From assembly GCA_003251535.1 (NCBI GenBank), contig QKFD01000061.1, forward strand, positions 1 through 64,000: DNA of 64,000 nt. The letters run 5' to 3'. A program made the translations under genes and the position numbers. Positions 52,392 through 61,754 of this stretch are shown here, piece by piece (position 1 is the stretch's first letter; each line of letters begins with the position of its first letter). A model generated the notes under the pieces. It had not been told where the DNA came from. It ran no database searches and worked only from the letters and a program-made list of their open reading frames with translations. The stretch comes from Chromatiales bacterium (lineage in GTDB: Bacteria > Pseudomonadota > Gammaproteobacteria > Thiohalomonadales > Thiohalomonadaceae).

Positions 52392-54437
52392 ATGCCCCGC
52401 TACGCCACCTCCCAGATCCGCAACATCGCCCTGGTGGGCCACACCGGCAGCGGCAAGACCACCTTGGTGGAGGCGCTACTGGAGCGGGCCGGCGCCATCC
52501 CCAGTGCCGGCAGCATCGAGAAGGGCTCTACGGTCTGTGACTTTGATGAGCTGGAGCGGCTCCACCTCCACTCCCTCTCCTCCGCTGTGGTAAGCATGGA
52601 CCACGATGAGATCCACGTGAATATCATCGATACCCCGGGCCTGCCCGATTTCATCGGCCAGGCCATTGCCGCCTTCCCGGCGGTGGAGACGGTGGCGGTG
52701 GTGATCAACGCCGCCACCGGCATCGAGCCGGTGACCCGGCGGATGCTGGAGTGGGCTGGAGAGCGCAAGCTCTGCCGGATGATCATCATCAACCGCATCG
52801 ACGCCGAGCAGTTGGAGCTGGAGGCGCTGGTGGCCAGCCTGCGGGAGGAGTTTGGCGCCGAGTGCCTACCCCTCAACCTCCCGGCAGTGGGCGGCGGGGT
52901 GGCGGACTGCTTCTTTGAACCGGCCGGAGCGGCCGCCTTCTCCTCGGTGGCGGAGACCCACACCCAGATCGTCGATCAGGTGGTGGAGATGGATGAGGCA
53001 CTGATGGCGATCTACCTAGAGCAGGGGCAGGCGCTCAGCCCGGCCCAGCTGCACGACCCCTTTGAACAGGCGATGCGCGAGGGGCACTTGGTCCCCATCT
53101 GCTTCACCTCCGCCCGCAGCGGTGATGGGGTGGCGGAGCTACTACGGGTGATGGAGCGGCTGATGCCCAACCCGACGGAGGGCAACCCACGTCCCTTCCT
53201 CAAGGGGGAGGGGGCGGCGGCTACCCCCTTCGTCGCCACCCCCGATCCCGAGCGCCATGTGGTGGCCCACTGCTTCAAGGTGATGGCCGACCCCTACGTG
53301 GGCAAACTGGGGGTGTTCCGTATCCATCAAGGGACGGTGACCCGCGACTCCCAGCTGTTTGTCGGTGACGGCCGCAAGCCGTTCAAGGTGGGCCACCTCT
53401 TCAAACTCCAGGGGAAGCAGCAGCTGGAGGTGGACGCCGGCATCCCGGGCGATATCTGCGCCGTCGCCAAGGTGGAGGAGATCCAGTTCGACGCCGTGCT
53501 GCACGACTCCCATGATGAGGACTACCTGCACATGCGGCCGCTGCCCTTCCCGCTGCCGGTGTTTGGGCTGGCGGTGGCCCCCAAACGGCGTGGCGATGAG
53601 CAGCGGCTCGCCACCGCCCTGGCGCGGGTGGTGGAGGAGGACCCCTGCCTCAACATCGAGCACGATGCCGATCTCAATGAGACGGTGCTGCGCGGTCTAG
53701 GCGACATGCACCTCAAGTTCGCCCTGGAGCGGATGCAGCAGCGCTTTGGGGTCGAGGCCGACACCCGTCCCCCCAAGATCCCCTACCGCGAGACCCTGAG
53801 CCGCCCCGCCGAGGGTCACCACCGCCACAAGAAGCAGAGTGGTGGCGCTGGCCAGTTCGGTGAGGTCTTTTTGCGGGTGGAGCCGCTGGAGCGGGGGGCG
53901 GGCTTCCGCTTCACCGATGCGGTGAAGGGGGGGACCATCCCCGGCCAGTTCATGCCGGCGGTAGAGAAGGGGGTACGCCAGGCGATGGCCGGTGGCGCGG
54001 TGGCCGGTTTCCCGCTCCAAGACCTGGCGGTCACCATCACGGACGGCAAGTATCACGAGGTGGACTCTAAAGAGGTGGCCTTCGTCGCCGCCGGCAAGCG
54101 CGCCTTTCTGGATGCCGTCGCCAAGGCGGTGCCGGTGGTACTGGAGCCCATCGTCCAGCTGGAGGTGGTGGTGCCGGGTGATGGCATGGGGGCAGTCACC
54201 GGCGAGCTGGCCGCCAAGCGGGCCCAGGTACTGGGCAGCCGCGCCCTGCCGCGCGGCCTGATGGCGGTGACCGCCCAGGCGCCGCTGGCGGAGCTGAATC
54301 TATTTGCCGACCGGCTGCGCGCCCTCACCGGCGGCCAGGGCAGTTACACCCTGGAGTTCAGCCACTACCTACCGGTGCCGCCGGGGATCCAGCGGCAGCT
54401 GGCGGAGGAGTGGAAGCCCCACCCCGAGGAGGATTGA
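52392..54437 (+). CDS. Elongation factor G paralogue (EF-G-like, FusA2 type)
   Basis: A 681-residue translational GTPase of the EF-G family, distinct from the main FusA. GTP-site motifs: G1 ALVGHTGSGKTTL (about 14-26), G3 IDTPGLPDF (about 81-89), and G4 NRID instead of the usual NKXD. The Switch region (AGSIEKGSTVCDFDELE) differs from classical EF-G. Domains II-V are present, with KKQSGGAGQFGEVFLRVEP at the start of domain IV. Such paralogues act in ribosome recycling or stress, or are of unknown role. ATG 52392 is chosen over 52389 because GGAG precedes both; either is possible. It is monocistronic. Confidence 0.9.
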   Translation: MPRYATSQIRNIALVGHTGSGKTTLVEALLERAGAIPSAGSIEKGSTVCDFDELERLHLHSLSSAVVSMDHDEIHVNIIDTPGLPDFIGQAIAAFPAVETVAVVINAATGIEPVTRRMLEWAGERKLCRMIIINRIDAEQLELEALVASLREEFGAECLPLNLPAVGGGVADCFFEPAGAAAFSSVAETHTQIVDQVVEMDEALMAIYLEQGQALSPAQLHDPFEQAMREGHLVPICFTSARSGDGVAELLRVMERLMPNPTEGNPRPFLKGEGAAATPFVATPDPERHVVAHCFKVMADPYVGKLGVFRIHQGTVTRDSQLFVGDGRKPFKVGHLFKLQGKQQLEVDAGIPGDICAVAKVEEIQFDAVLHDSHDEDYLHMRPLPFPLPVFGLAVAPKRRGDEQRLATALARVVEEDPCLNIEHDADLNETVLRGLGDMHLKFALERMQQRFGVEADTRPPKIPYRETLSRPAEGHHRHKKQSGGAGQFGEVFLRVEPLERGAGFRFTDAVKGGTIPGQFMPAVEKGVRQAMAGGAVAGFPLQDLAVTITDGKYHEVDSKEVAFVAAGKRAFLDAVAKAVPVVLEPIVQLEVVVPGDGMGAVTGELAAKRAQVLGSRALPRGLMAVTAQAPLAELNLFADRLRALTGGQGSYTLEFSHYLPVPPGIQRQLAEEWKPHPEED

Positions 54438-54460
54438 GGGGGGGAGTGGCGCCCCGCTGC

Positions 54461-56284
54461 TCAATACTCGTAGGCACCGATATCGGGCTGGGCGTCGCGG
54501 CTGCCACCGCCATAGGCGGTGGTGGCGCTGGCGCTGCTGTGGCCGGCGTCCACCATCGGCGAGCTGGCGGAGGCGGCGCGTAGATCGTAAGGGGCCAGGC
54601 TGCTGGCAAACTGGGGGGCCAGCGCCTGGGAGGCACCATCGAGGCCGCTGGCCCCCTGCCAACTGGCGAGATCACCAGAGCCGCGCTCCCACTCGCCGCT
54701 GCCAGATCCGCAGAGGTTGTTATCCACCACCGCGTAGGCGCTGCTGGCCAGATCGAGATCGAAACAGGCCCAGTTGCCACTGCCGCCGCTGTAGTGGATC
54801 GCATTACTCACCAGCTGGTGGCCGCTCCCCTCGCCGCCGAGGGCGATGGCAGTGGCACCGCTACTCAACAGGATGGAGTTGTTGCGCACCGTCACCGCCT
54901 GGAGTGGCAGGTCGTCCGCGGCGCGGCTGCGATCGGGGATGGCGATGGCCGTTGTCCCCAACAGCCGGTCGCTGATGATGAGATTGTTCTCCACCGTACA
55001 CTGCTGGCAGGAGGCGAGGCCGATGGCGACATTGCCCAGCTGCTCTAAACGGTTGCCGCGTACCACCAGCTGGGTGAACCCCTCGGCGCTGGAGTAGGCG
55101 GGGTCAACGGCGATCCCCCAACAGCCGTCGGTCGCCGTGCCGGCCGGTTCATGCAGGTAGTTGGCCTCAATGGTTAGGCCGTTGTGGAGGCCGTGGGCCA
55201 CCAGCGGTGCCCCGGCGCAGCCGCCATCCACCTGCACCGAGCGGTAAAGCTCATTCCCGGCGATGCGCATCCCAGTGACCAGGCCGGCGGGGCTGCTGGC
55301 ATAGATCTGGTGATAGAAGACCGCCCCGGCATAGCCGTTGTTCTCAAAGTAGTTGGCTTCTAGGGTGCAGCCGTCACAGCCACCCAGCCAGCCCTGCCCG
55401 GAGTTGTCGAGGAGGCGCGAGTAGGTGAGGCGGACGCGGGCACTCTTGCCATCACTGCCGCCGGCCGGGGGGGAGTTGTAGCCCCCAATCTGCACCCCGA
55501 TGGCAAACCCCTCGATGGTGAGACGGCAGAGCGCCACATCATCCACGTCGTTATAGATGAAGACGCCAACGCTGCTACTGCCGGCACCACTCAACGCCAG
55601 ATCGGCGATGCGATACCCCTCCTGGTGGCTGGCCACCCCGCCATTGGCGAGATCAAACAGCGTCACATCGCTGGCCGCCGTCAGGCGCGGCGCCGCCTCA
55701 TCGCCACTGGCCCAGGGTGGGGTGTAGGAGCGCAGGGTGCAGGGGGCGGCGGCGGTACAGCGGCTGTTGACCCAGTTGAGGGTGGTGGCGGTGGTGAAGG
55801 CGCCGCCACGGCAGAAGGCGATGGTGTCTCCGGCCGCCAGGCTGGCGAAGAGCTGGCGCGCCTTGGCATAGGTGCGCAGGGGCGCGTTGGGGGTGGTGCC
55901 AGTGGCAGTGTCGTCGCCGACCTGGCACTCCCCATCGGCGCCGCTGTTGCAGTCACAGAGATACCAGGTGGTGCCGCCACTCCCCAGCGGCTCCAGGCCG
56001 CAGAGATCGGCGCTCACCTGGGGGGTGGCGTGGAGCCTGGCACCGGCGGCGACACTGAAGTCGGGGCCGAGCTGGACCCGCGGTGCCGCCAGCTCCAGCT
56101 CGGCGCCACTGCTGACCCCGCTGCCGGCCTCGCTGGTGATGCTATTGCGGCTGTTGCAGGTGAGGGTTGGGGGGGCGGTGAGGGTGCCGTGGAACTGCAT
56201 GTCGGCGCCGCTGCAAGCCGCCTCGGCGAGGGCGCCGGAGGCGGCCAGCAGTAGTAGGGCACCGGGGAGGGTGGCACGGGACAT
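54461..56284 (-). CDS. Secreted right-handed beta-helix protein with N-terminal coathanger-like domain
   Basis: A 607-residue exported protein. Seen: a signal peptide (LPGALLLLAASGALAEA), then a short beta domain (SGAELELAAPRVQLGPDFSV through AAGARLHA, about 60-90) resembling the 3-coathanger stack, then a long parallel beta-helix (about 130-600) with repeated turns of the form Asn-asn-Ile (TVENNLIISD, TVRNNSILLS, VVDNNLCGSG). Paired cysteines are frequent. It may be a polysaccharide lyase-like or adhesive protein; no catalytic site could be assigned. The start ATG at 56284 is chosen since the signal peptide begins there; the frame is open further upstream. The gene diverges from the next secreted-protein gene, which carries the same beta domain at its C-terminus. 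Confidence 0.8.
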   Translation of the reverse strand: MSRATLPGALLLLAASGALAEAACSGADMQFHGTLTAPPTLTCNSRNSITSEAGSGVSSGAELELAAPRVQLGPDFSVAAGARLHATPQVSADLCGLEPLGSGGTTWYLCDCNSGADGECQVGDDTATGTTPNAPLRTYAKARQLFASLAAGDTIAFCRGGAFTTATTLNWVNSRCTAAAPCTLRSYTPPWASGDEAAPRLTAASDVTLFDLANGGVASHQEGYRIADLALSGAGSSSVGVFIYNDVDDVALCRLTIEGFAIGVQIGGYNSPPAGGSDGKSARVRLTYSRLLDNSGQGWLGGCDGCTLEANYFENNGYAGAVFYHQIYASSPAGLVTGMRIAGNELYRSVQVDGGCAGAPLVAHGLHNGLTIEANYLHEPAGTATDGCWGIAVDPAYSSAEGFTQLVVRGNRLEQLGNVAIGLASCQQCTVENNLIISDRLLGTTAIAIPDRSRAADDLPLQAVTVRNNSILLSSGATAIALGGEGSGHQLVSNAIHYSGGSGNWACFDLDLASSAYAVVDNNLCGSGSGEWERGSGDLASWQGASGLDGASQALAPQFASSLAPYDLRAASASSPMVDAGHSSASATTAYGGGSRDAQPDIGAYEY

Positions 56285-56492
56285 GGTGGGGCTCCGGCTC
56301 CGATGGCTAGCGGACTCTACCATAGCTAGGGGGGTTGGCAGCCTGCGGTGTAGATCGCAGCTCGCCCCCTTGCGGCGTGGTAGAAGTGGCGCCAGCGCGG
56401 GCGCCACTGGCGGCCCCGCACCCTGTCGCCCCTGCCTGCGGGAGAGGGCGTCGCCACCGGACGGTCTACGGTCTATCGAGGAGCCCACTGCC

Positions 56493-57611
56493 ATGCGCGC
56501 CCTTCCCCTCTCTCTGTTGCTGCTGGCGGCGGCGCCGGCCGGCGCCCTGCCCAGTGTCGGCGGCTGTCCACTGCTGCCGTTTGACGACATCTGGAACACC
56601 CCGATCGACAACCTGCCGCTTGACCCCAACTCCGCGGCTTATGTCTCCACCATCGGTAGCAGCAGCTATCTCCACGCCGATTTTGGGTCCGGTACCTGGG
56701 AGGGCTATCCCATCGGGATCCCCTATAACATCGTCCCCCAGGGGCAGCCGCTGGTGGATGTCGCCTTCTTGTACGCCGACGAGAGTGACCCCGGTCCCTA
56801 CCCCATTCCTCCCGGCGCCCTCATCGAGGGGGGCTCCGATCACCATGTGCTGGTGGTGCAGCAGGGGAGCTGTCGCCTCTACGAGACCTACGCCAGTGAG
56901 CCGCAGCCAGACGGCAGCTGGAGCGCGGGCTCAGGGGCGGTGTTCGATCTCAACAGCAGCGCCCTGCGTCCCGCCGGCTGGACCTCCGCCGATGCCGCCG
57001 GCCTCCCTATCCTGCCGGGGCTCGCCCGTTACGACGAGGTGGCGGCAGGGGAGATCAACCACGCCCTGCGCTTCACCGCCCCCGAGACCCGCCGCGCCTA
57101 CGTCTGGCCGGCGCGCCACTACGCCTCCTCCCTCACCGCCAGCAACTACCCCCCCATGGGGCAGCGCTTCCGCCTCAAGGCCAGCTTCAACAGCAGCGGC
57201 TTCTCGCCCCAGGCCCAGGTGATCCTGACCGCCCTCAAGCGCTACGGCATGATCCTGGCGGACAACGGCTCCAGCTGGTACATCTCCGGTGCCCCCGATG
57301 AGGGGTGGGATAACGATCAGCTACATGAACTCCACCAGCTCACCGGCAGCGACTTTGAGGCGGTGGACCTCTCCAGCCTGTTGATCGATGCCGACTCCGG
57401 TCGGGTACCGTGCAGCGGTAGCCAGATCGCCGTGGAGTCGCGCCACTATGTCAGTGGTGAGCAGATCACCTGCACCGCCAGCGAGGGGATCGCCACCTCC
57501 GGCACTGTGGAGGTGGAGGCGGGGGCGCAGGTGGAGTTTATGGCACCCCAGGTGGCGCTACCGCCCAACCTGCACGTGAAGCCGGGGGCGGCGTTTCGGG
57601 CTGGGCCGTAA
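56493..57611 (+). CDS. Secreted protein with C-terminal coathanger-like domain
   Basis: A 372-residue exported protein: signal peptide (LPLSLLLLAAAPAGALPS), a main domain beginning FDDIWNTPIDNLPLDPNSAA with HHVLVVQQGSCRLYETYAS and later YGMILADNGSSWYISGAP, and a C-terminal beta segment (GAQVEFMAPQVALPPNLHV through KPGAAFRAGP) homologous by eye to the N-terminal domain of the divergent beta-helix protein. The central domain resembles proteins annotated only as hypothetical in gammaproteobacteria and planctomycetes. Function unknown; carbohydrate binding is a guess. The ATG at 56493 has GAGGAG upstream; the open frame to 55872 overlaps the opposite-strand gene and is disregarded. Confidence 0.75.
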   Translation: MRALPLSLLLLAAAPAGALPSVGGCPLLPFDDIWNTPIDNLPLDPNSAAYVSTIGSSSYLHADFGSGTWEGYPIGIPYNIVPQGQPLVDVAFLYADESDPGPYPIPPGALIEGGSDHHVLVVQQGSCRLYETYASEPQPDGSWSAGSGAVFDLNSSALRPAGWTSADAAGLPILPGLARYDEVAAGEINHALRFTAPETRRAYVWPARHYASSLTASNYPPMGQRFRLKASFNSSGFSPQAQVILTALKRYGMILADNGSSWYISGAPDEGWDNDQLHELHQLTGSDFEAVDLSSLLIDADSGRVPCSGSQIAVESRHYVSGEQITCTASEGIATSGTVEVEAGAQVEFMAPQVALPPNLHVKPGAAFRAGP

Positions 57612-57665
57612 CTAGTGATGCGGGCCCGCCCCAGCGGCCGGAGGGTGGGCCGCTGGGTCTACGGG

Positions 57666-58538
57666 CTAGGTGCCCGCGCCGGCTGCTTGCGGGACACGCA
57701 GGTGGCGTGCCAGGAAGTCGAGGAGCTTCGCTCGATAGGGGCCTGGAGCGAAGTTCAGCAGGTCAACATGGGCGGCCCCTGCCACCCGCCAAAACTCCTT
57801 GGGCCCGTTGGCCGCGGCAAAGAGCCGCTCGGTCTCGGCGATGGTGGTCTCCCTGTCGATCGTGCCGCCGGCGATCAGTACCGGCCCCTTGAAATCGCCA
57901 ATCTTGTCGATGGGTTGTAGCCCCCGTGGATCGACCCCAAGGCGCGGTTTCAATTGCAGCGTGAGCAGGGGGGTCAAGAGGGCGCCGTAGCGGCTGTTGA
58001 GGAGGATGTTGAGGTGGTTGCCCACCGTCTCCTCTATGGTTGGGTAGACGGACTCCAGGACGAGCGCATCCACCTCAAGCGGCCCCTGGCCCAGCAGCGC
58101 CGCGGCGCCACCCATGGAGATCCCGATGGCAGCGAGATCGGTGCAGCCGAGGTCCGAACGCATGAACGCCGTCGCCGAGCGGGCATTCTCCGACTCAAGG
58201 TAGCCAAAGGTGATCTGCTCACCCGGGCTCTCACCATGGGCCTGAAAATCGAACAGCAGCGATGAGTAGCCGGCGTGGCGTAAGAGGCGCGCCCGTTCAA
58301 CCATGATGCGCCTGTCGGCACGCATCCCATGCAGTAACAGGACACACGGCGCCCCTGCGCCGGCCGATACGAACCACCCCTTCAGCCCAGCAAACGCCAC
58401 GGGTTGCGCATTCAGATCCGGCGGTGCAGCGCCCACCTCCCGTGGCGCCGGGGCGGCAAACTCAGAGCCCATGTGGTAGGCGAGATAGCCCACGGCGAGG
58501 GTTAGAAACAGCAAAAATAGGGCCGCAATGGTCCGCAA
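57666..58538 (-). CDS. Alpha/beta hydrolase, membrane-anchored
   Basis: A 290-residue serine hydrolase with one N-terminal hydrophobic segment (IAALFLLFLTLAVGYLAYHM) that is a signal or anchor. The oxyanion region CVLLLHGMRAD, the nucleophile elbow AIGISMGGAAAL (Ser near 146), the Asp in LIAGGTIDRETT and the His in GAAHVDLLNF complete a catalytic triad. It resembles BAAT/acyl-CoA thioesterase-like or YfhR-type hydrolases; substrate unknown. GTG or ATG start choice is not critical here. No operon partner is evident. Confidence 0.85.
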   Translation of the reverse strand: MRTIAALFLLFLTLAVGYLAYHMGSEFAAPAPREVGAAPPDLNAQPVAFAGLKGWFVSAGAGAPCVLLLHGMRADRRIMVERARLLRHAGYSSLLFDFQAHGESPGEQITFGYLESENARSATAFMRSDLGCTDLAAIGISMGGAAALLGQGPLEVDALVLESVYPTIEETVGNHLNILLNSRYGALLTPLLTLQLKPRLGVDPRGLQPIDKIGDFKGPVLIAGGTIDRETTIAETERLFAAANGPKEFWRVAGAAHVDLLNFAPGPYRAKLLDFLARHLRVPQAAGAGT

Positions 58539-58608
58539 CTCCTGCTCCTTACATTGATTAGATGGACGCGACCCTCGGCGTATCTGCCTCGGGCCGTAGT
58601 GGTGGGTT

Positions 58609-59703
58609 TTATACCCGGTAGGTGAAGGCGCGATCTACCCGACGCACCGCCAGCAGTGACTGGAACTCAGCCCCAAACGCCCCGGCCTCCTCCAGCGCCG
58701 CCAGCAGCGGCTCCAGGAGCCGCTCGGGTAGCAGCATCGCCACCGCCAGCCGCGCCTTGGCCAGCTCAGCGGGGTGGCCGGTTGCCACCGCCAACCGCAG
58801 GGGGGCGATGGTGGCGCCGGTCACCCCCACCCCGAGGGCGCGGGCAAACAGCTCATCGGCGTGCTGCTCCGGGGTGATGAGGGTCGCCTCCACTCCGCTG
58901 AACCAGCCGCGCCGCCGGCCCCGCGGCCGCTCACCGGCGGCGCTGCGCCAGTCGATCCCGCCGGTGAGGCGGTCGAGGGCGGCGACGATGCGATCGACAC
59001 TGGCCGCCTGCCCCACCTGGCCGCGGGAGAGGCGGGTGTTGATGAGGCCGTGGCTCACCGGATAGCTATAGATCAGCCCCTGGCCCGGCAGGTGGAGCCG
59101 ACCGGCCCGCACCATATGTTCCATCACCTCCTCGGCGTCACTCTGGGAGTCCACCAGGGAGATGATCTCCTTCTCCGCCGGGATGGTGATGCGCAGCAGC
59201 CCCAGCCGATCCCGCAGCCCCAGGCCGGTGCCAAAGGAGAGGGTGGGGACCGAGGCGTTGAGGGTGAGCACCTCCAGGGCGATGTGATCGCCTCGGCCGC
59301 GCCGCACCACGCAGCCGATCCCCACCAGATCGGGGTAGAAGGTGTGGTGGAGGGTGGCTGGCGGGATGGTCACCTGCGGCAGCAGCGGCTCAAAGCCGCG
59401 CAGTAGCAGCAGTGGATCGCTATAGACCGAGCCCATCCCCGGTCGCACCAGGCGGCCGTGGTGGGCGATGAGATCGAGCACCGCCAGCTCTTGATCGGCC
59501 GGGACAAACAGGGTGAGGAGATCGGCCGCATCCTGTTGCAGGGTGACGCCACCGGAGAAGAGCCCAGTGATCCCGCGCCGCTCCTCCAGGTGGGCCGAGC
59601 GGGCGAGGGTGGCGTAGTGGTCCAACCCCGCCTCCAGCAGGGCGTGGCGCAGCTCCTGTGCCAGTAGGTGGTCGATGACGGCGGTGATGCGGCTATAGTT
59701 CAC
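58609..59703 (-). CDS. Protein of three tandem PII-like domains
   Basis: A 364-residue protein whose first two thirds show two PII-like domains, alike by eye: FVPADQELAVLDLIAHHGRL plus PGMGSVYSDPL (first) and TIPAEKEIISLVDSQSDAEE plus PGQGLIYSYPV (second). A third, more diverged copy ends near the C-terminus (MLLPERLLEPLLAALEEAGA). PII proteins are normally trimers of 110-residue chains, so one chain with three copies could form a built-in trimer. It overlaps the DUF1538 gene by four bases, so it probably regulates that membrane protein. Ligand is unknown; the classical T-loop Tyr is not visible. Confidence 0.75.
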   Translation of the reverse strand: MNYSRITAVIDHLLAQELRHALLEAGLDHYATLARSAHLEERRGITGLFSGGVTLQQDAADLLTLFVPADQELAVLDLIAHHGRLVRPGMGSVYSDPLLLLRGFEPLLPQVTIPPATLHHTFYPDLVGIGCVVRRGRGDHIALEVLTLNASVPTLSFGTGLGLRDRLGLLRITIPAEKEIISLVDSQSDAEEVMEHMVRAGRLHLPGQGLIYSYPVSHGLINTRLSRGQVGQAASVDRIVAALDRLTGGIDWRSAAGERPRGRRRGWFSGVEATLITPEQHADELFARALGVGVTGATIAPLRLAVATGHPAELAKARLAVAMLLPERLLEPLLAALEEAGAFGAEFQSLLAVRRVDRAFTYRV

Positions 59704-61754
59704 GCCGGCCGGTCCTCCAGTTCGTTCTCCTCTGCCAACTCCAGCTCGCGGCGGTGGCGGGCGGTGACATAGAGCCCCACCGCCAACACCGAGATGATGG
59801 GGCAGACCGAGGCCATGGCCAGCAGCCCAAACCCCTCCACCCCACCCGCCTGGGCGCCGATCCCGAGTCCCAGCGCCAGCACCAGCGGCACAGTGATGGG
59901 GCCGGTGGTGACCCCGGCAGCATCCCAGGCGATATCGGTAAACTCATCGGGGGCGATGTAGGTGAGCGGTAGCAGTAGTAGGTAGGGGGGGACGATGAGC
60001 CAGGCGAGGGGGAGGTCCCAGACGATCTTCACCACCCCGACGGTGAGGCCCAGCCCCACCCCAATCGCCACCGCCTGCACCAGTAGCGCCTTGCGGAAGC
60101 TGCCGCCGGTGACCCGCTCCACCGTCAGGCCGAGGGCGTTCAGGGCCGGCTCTGCCAGGGTGGCGGCATAACCCATCACAAAGGCGAAGGCGAGTACCAG
60201 GGCGATGCCGGGGCCGTTACTAAACAGCGGGCCGAAGCTGGGGATATGGGTGTAGCGGCCACTGGCGGCGTCGAAGCGTTCGGCCGCAAAGGGCACCGGC
60301 TGCACTGTCTGCCCCTGCTGGATGAAAAAGAACGGCGCCGGTTGACCGTCGGCCGCCAACGCCTGCTGCACCAAGGCGGGGTCGAACGGCTCCACCACCT
60401 GGCTCAGCTCCGGCTGCCAGATGGCGGTATAGGCCGCCGGCAGCCGCTCCCCCAGTTGATTCCCGAGGCGCGCCAGCCCCAGCTCAATGCCGATGTTGAA
60501 CAGGGTCATTCCCGCCAACGCGAGGCCGATGCCGAGGGCCACCTCATCGCCATGGCGCAGCCGAAAGCGGAGCGCCTTGAGCACCAGCAGCAGGAACAGC
60601 GAGAGCGGCAGGATCGCCTGCACCGCCAGCAGCAGGTTGGGGAGGAGCCGCCCGCTCAGCTCCCCTCCGCTACCGGCCGTTGGCGCCGTGGCGACAAACC
60701 CCGCAGCCGCCTCTTGCAGGGTGGGTGGGGCCGTAGCGAGCCAGTGGGCAAAATTGGCGTCGTCGCCGAAGGCGCGCTGGCGGGTATCGGCATCGGTGGC
60801 GTAGTGGGCCACCTGGCGGCGTAGCGCCTCCCCATCGCCGGCGAAGAGGGCGTCCCGCCCCGCCTCCGAGCCGTGGCGCAGGGCGTAGCCGATGAGTCGT
60901 TGCTCGTCGCCGCCGAACAGCGTCAAGGCGGCCGTCCGCCCATTGGGGGCAAATAGCTCCGCCTCGCTACTGGGGGCAGGGGCGCGGCCGGTCAGGCTCA
61001 CCCCCAACAGCAGCACCGCCAAGATGGGGAAGAGCGAGGCGAGGGTCACCACCCCAAACCCCTGCGACTCCCCCTCGCCCGAGGTGACCACCCGCGACAC
61101 CCCGATCCCCAGCGCCAGCACCAACGGTACCGTTACCGGGCCGGTGGTGACCGCGCCGCTGTCCCAAGCCAGGCCGGTGAGATAGCGCAGATTGGGATCG
61201 AACCAGGCCCATAGGGTGAGGGCGGCGCAGCTCCCCACCAGACCATAGATAAACGGCTTCAGCGACCACTGGAACAGAAACCGCAGCATCCCTCCCACCA
61301 CCGCCGCCCCCACCCCGAGGCCGACGCTCCACACCAGGGCGTCGGCGTAGTCGTTGAGTAGCAGAAACAGCAGCGGCGCCTCCCAGGGACGGATGGCGGC
61401 CCCAGCGGCTCGCAGTACGCCGATGGCCGGCTCGGCAAAGGTGGCCCCCACCCCCAGCAGAAAGGCAAACGGTAGGATCAGCGTCAGCCCCGCCCGCTGC
61501 GGTAGTCGTAGACCGATATGCTCCCCCAGTGGCATCAGGCCCAGCAGCAGCCCCTCCATAAACAGCGTCAGCCCCCCGACCACCAGCGCCAGACCCAGTG
61601 CCACCAACGCCGCATCACGGATAGGGATCCCCAGCACCCAGATCTGGAACAGCACCAGATAGAGCACGATAGGCGCCACCGCCTGGATCTGGGCGGCGAG
61701 CCGCTCGCGGGCGTAGTCGCCGATGAGGCGCAGCGCCTGGGGGAGGGTGACCAT
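59700..61754 (-). CDS. DUF1538-family membrane protein, internally duplicated
   Basis: A 684-residue inner-membrane protein with about 12-14 hydrophobic segments. It consists of two homologous halves; matching blocks are VTTGPVTVPLVLALGIGVS and VTTGPITVPLVLALGLGIG, also ALVALGLALVVGGLTLF and VALGIGLALAGMTLFNI. Between the halves is a polar region (about residues 270-370). Family DUF1538 is of unknown function, presumed transport. Its genetic partner is a PII-like protein, which often regulates transporters through binding of adenine nucleotides or cyclic-di-AMP; here that is inference. Confidence 0.85.
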   Translation of the reverse strand: MVTLPQALRLIGDYARERLAAQIQAVAPIVLYLVLFQIWVLGIPIRDAALVALGLALVVGGLTLFMEGLLLGLMPLGEHIGLRLPQRAGLTLILPFAFLLGVGATFAEPAIGVLRAAGAAIRPWEAPLLFLLLNDYADALVWSVGLGVGAAVVGGMLRFLFQWSLKPFIYGLVGSCAALTLWAWFDPNLRYLTGLAWDSGAVTTGPVTVPLVLALGIGVSRVVTSGEGESQGFGVVTLASLFPILAVLLLGVSLTGRAPAPSSEAELFAPNGRTAALTLFGGDEQRLIGYALRHGSEAGRDALFAGDGEALRRQVAHYATDADTRQRAFGDDANFAHWLATAPPTLQEAAAGFVATAPTAGSGGELSGRLLPNLLLAVQAILPLSLFLLLVLKALRFRLRHGDEVALGIGLALAGMTLFNIGIELGLARLGNQLGERLPAAYTAIWQPELSQVVEPFDPALVQQALAADGQPAPFFFIQQGQTVQPVPFAAERFDAASGRYTHIPSFGPLFSNGPGIALVLAFAFVMGYAATLAEPALNALGLTVERVTGGSFRKALLVQAVAIGVGLGLTVGVVKIVWDLPLAWLIVPPYLLLLPLTYIAPDEFTDIAWDAAGVTTGPITVPLVLALGLGIGAQAGGVEGFGLLAMASVCPIISVLAVGLYVTARHRRELELAEENELEDRPA

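Noticed and set aside
55872-56492. 207-codon N-terminal extension of the 56493-57611 gene
   Set aside because: It overlaps the opposite-strand beta-helix gene, is low-complexity, and the ATG at 56493 has a good ribosome binding site followed by a signal peptide.
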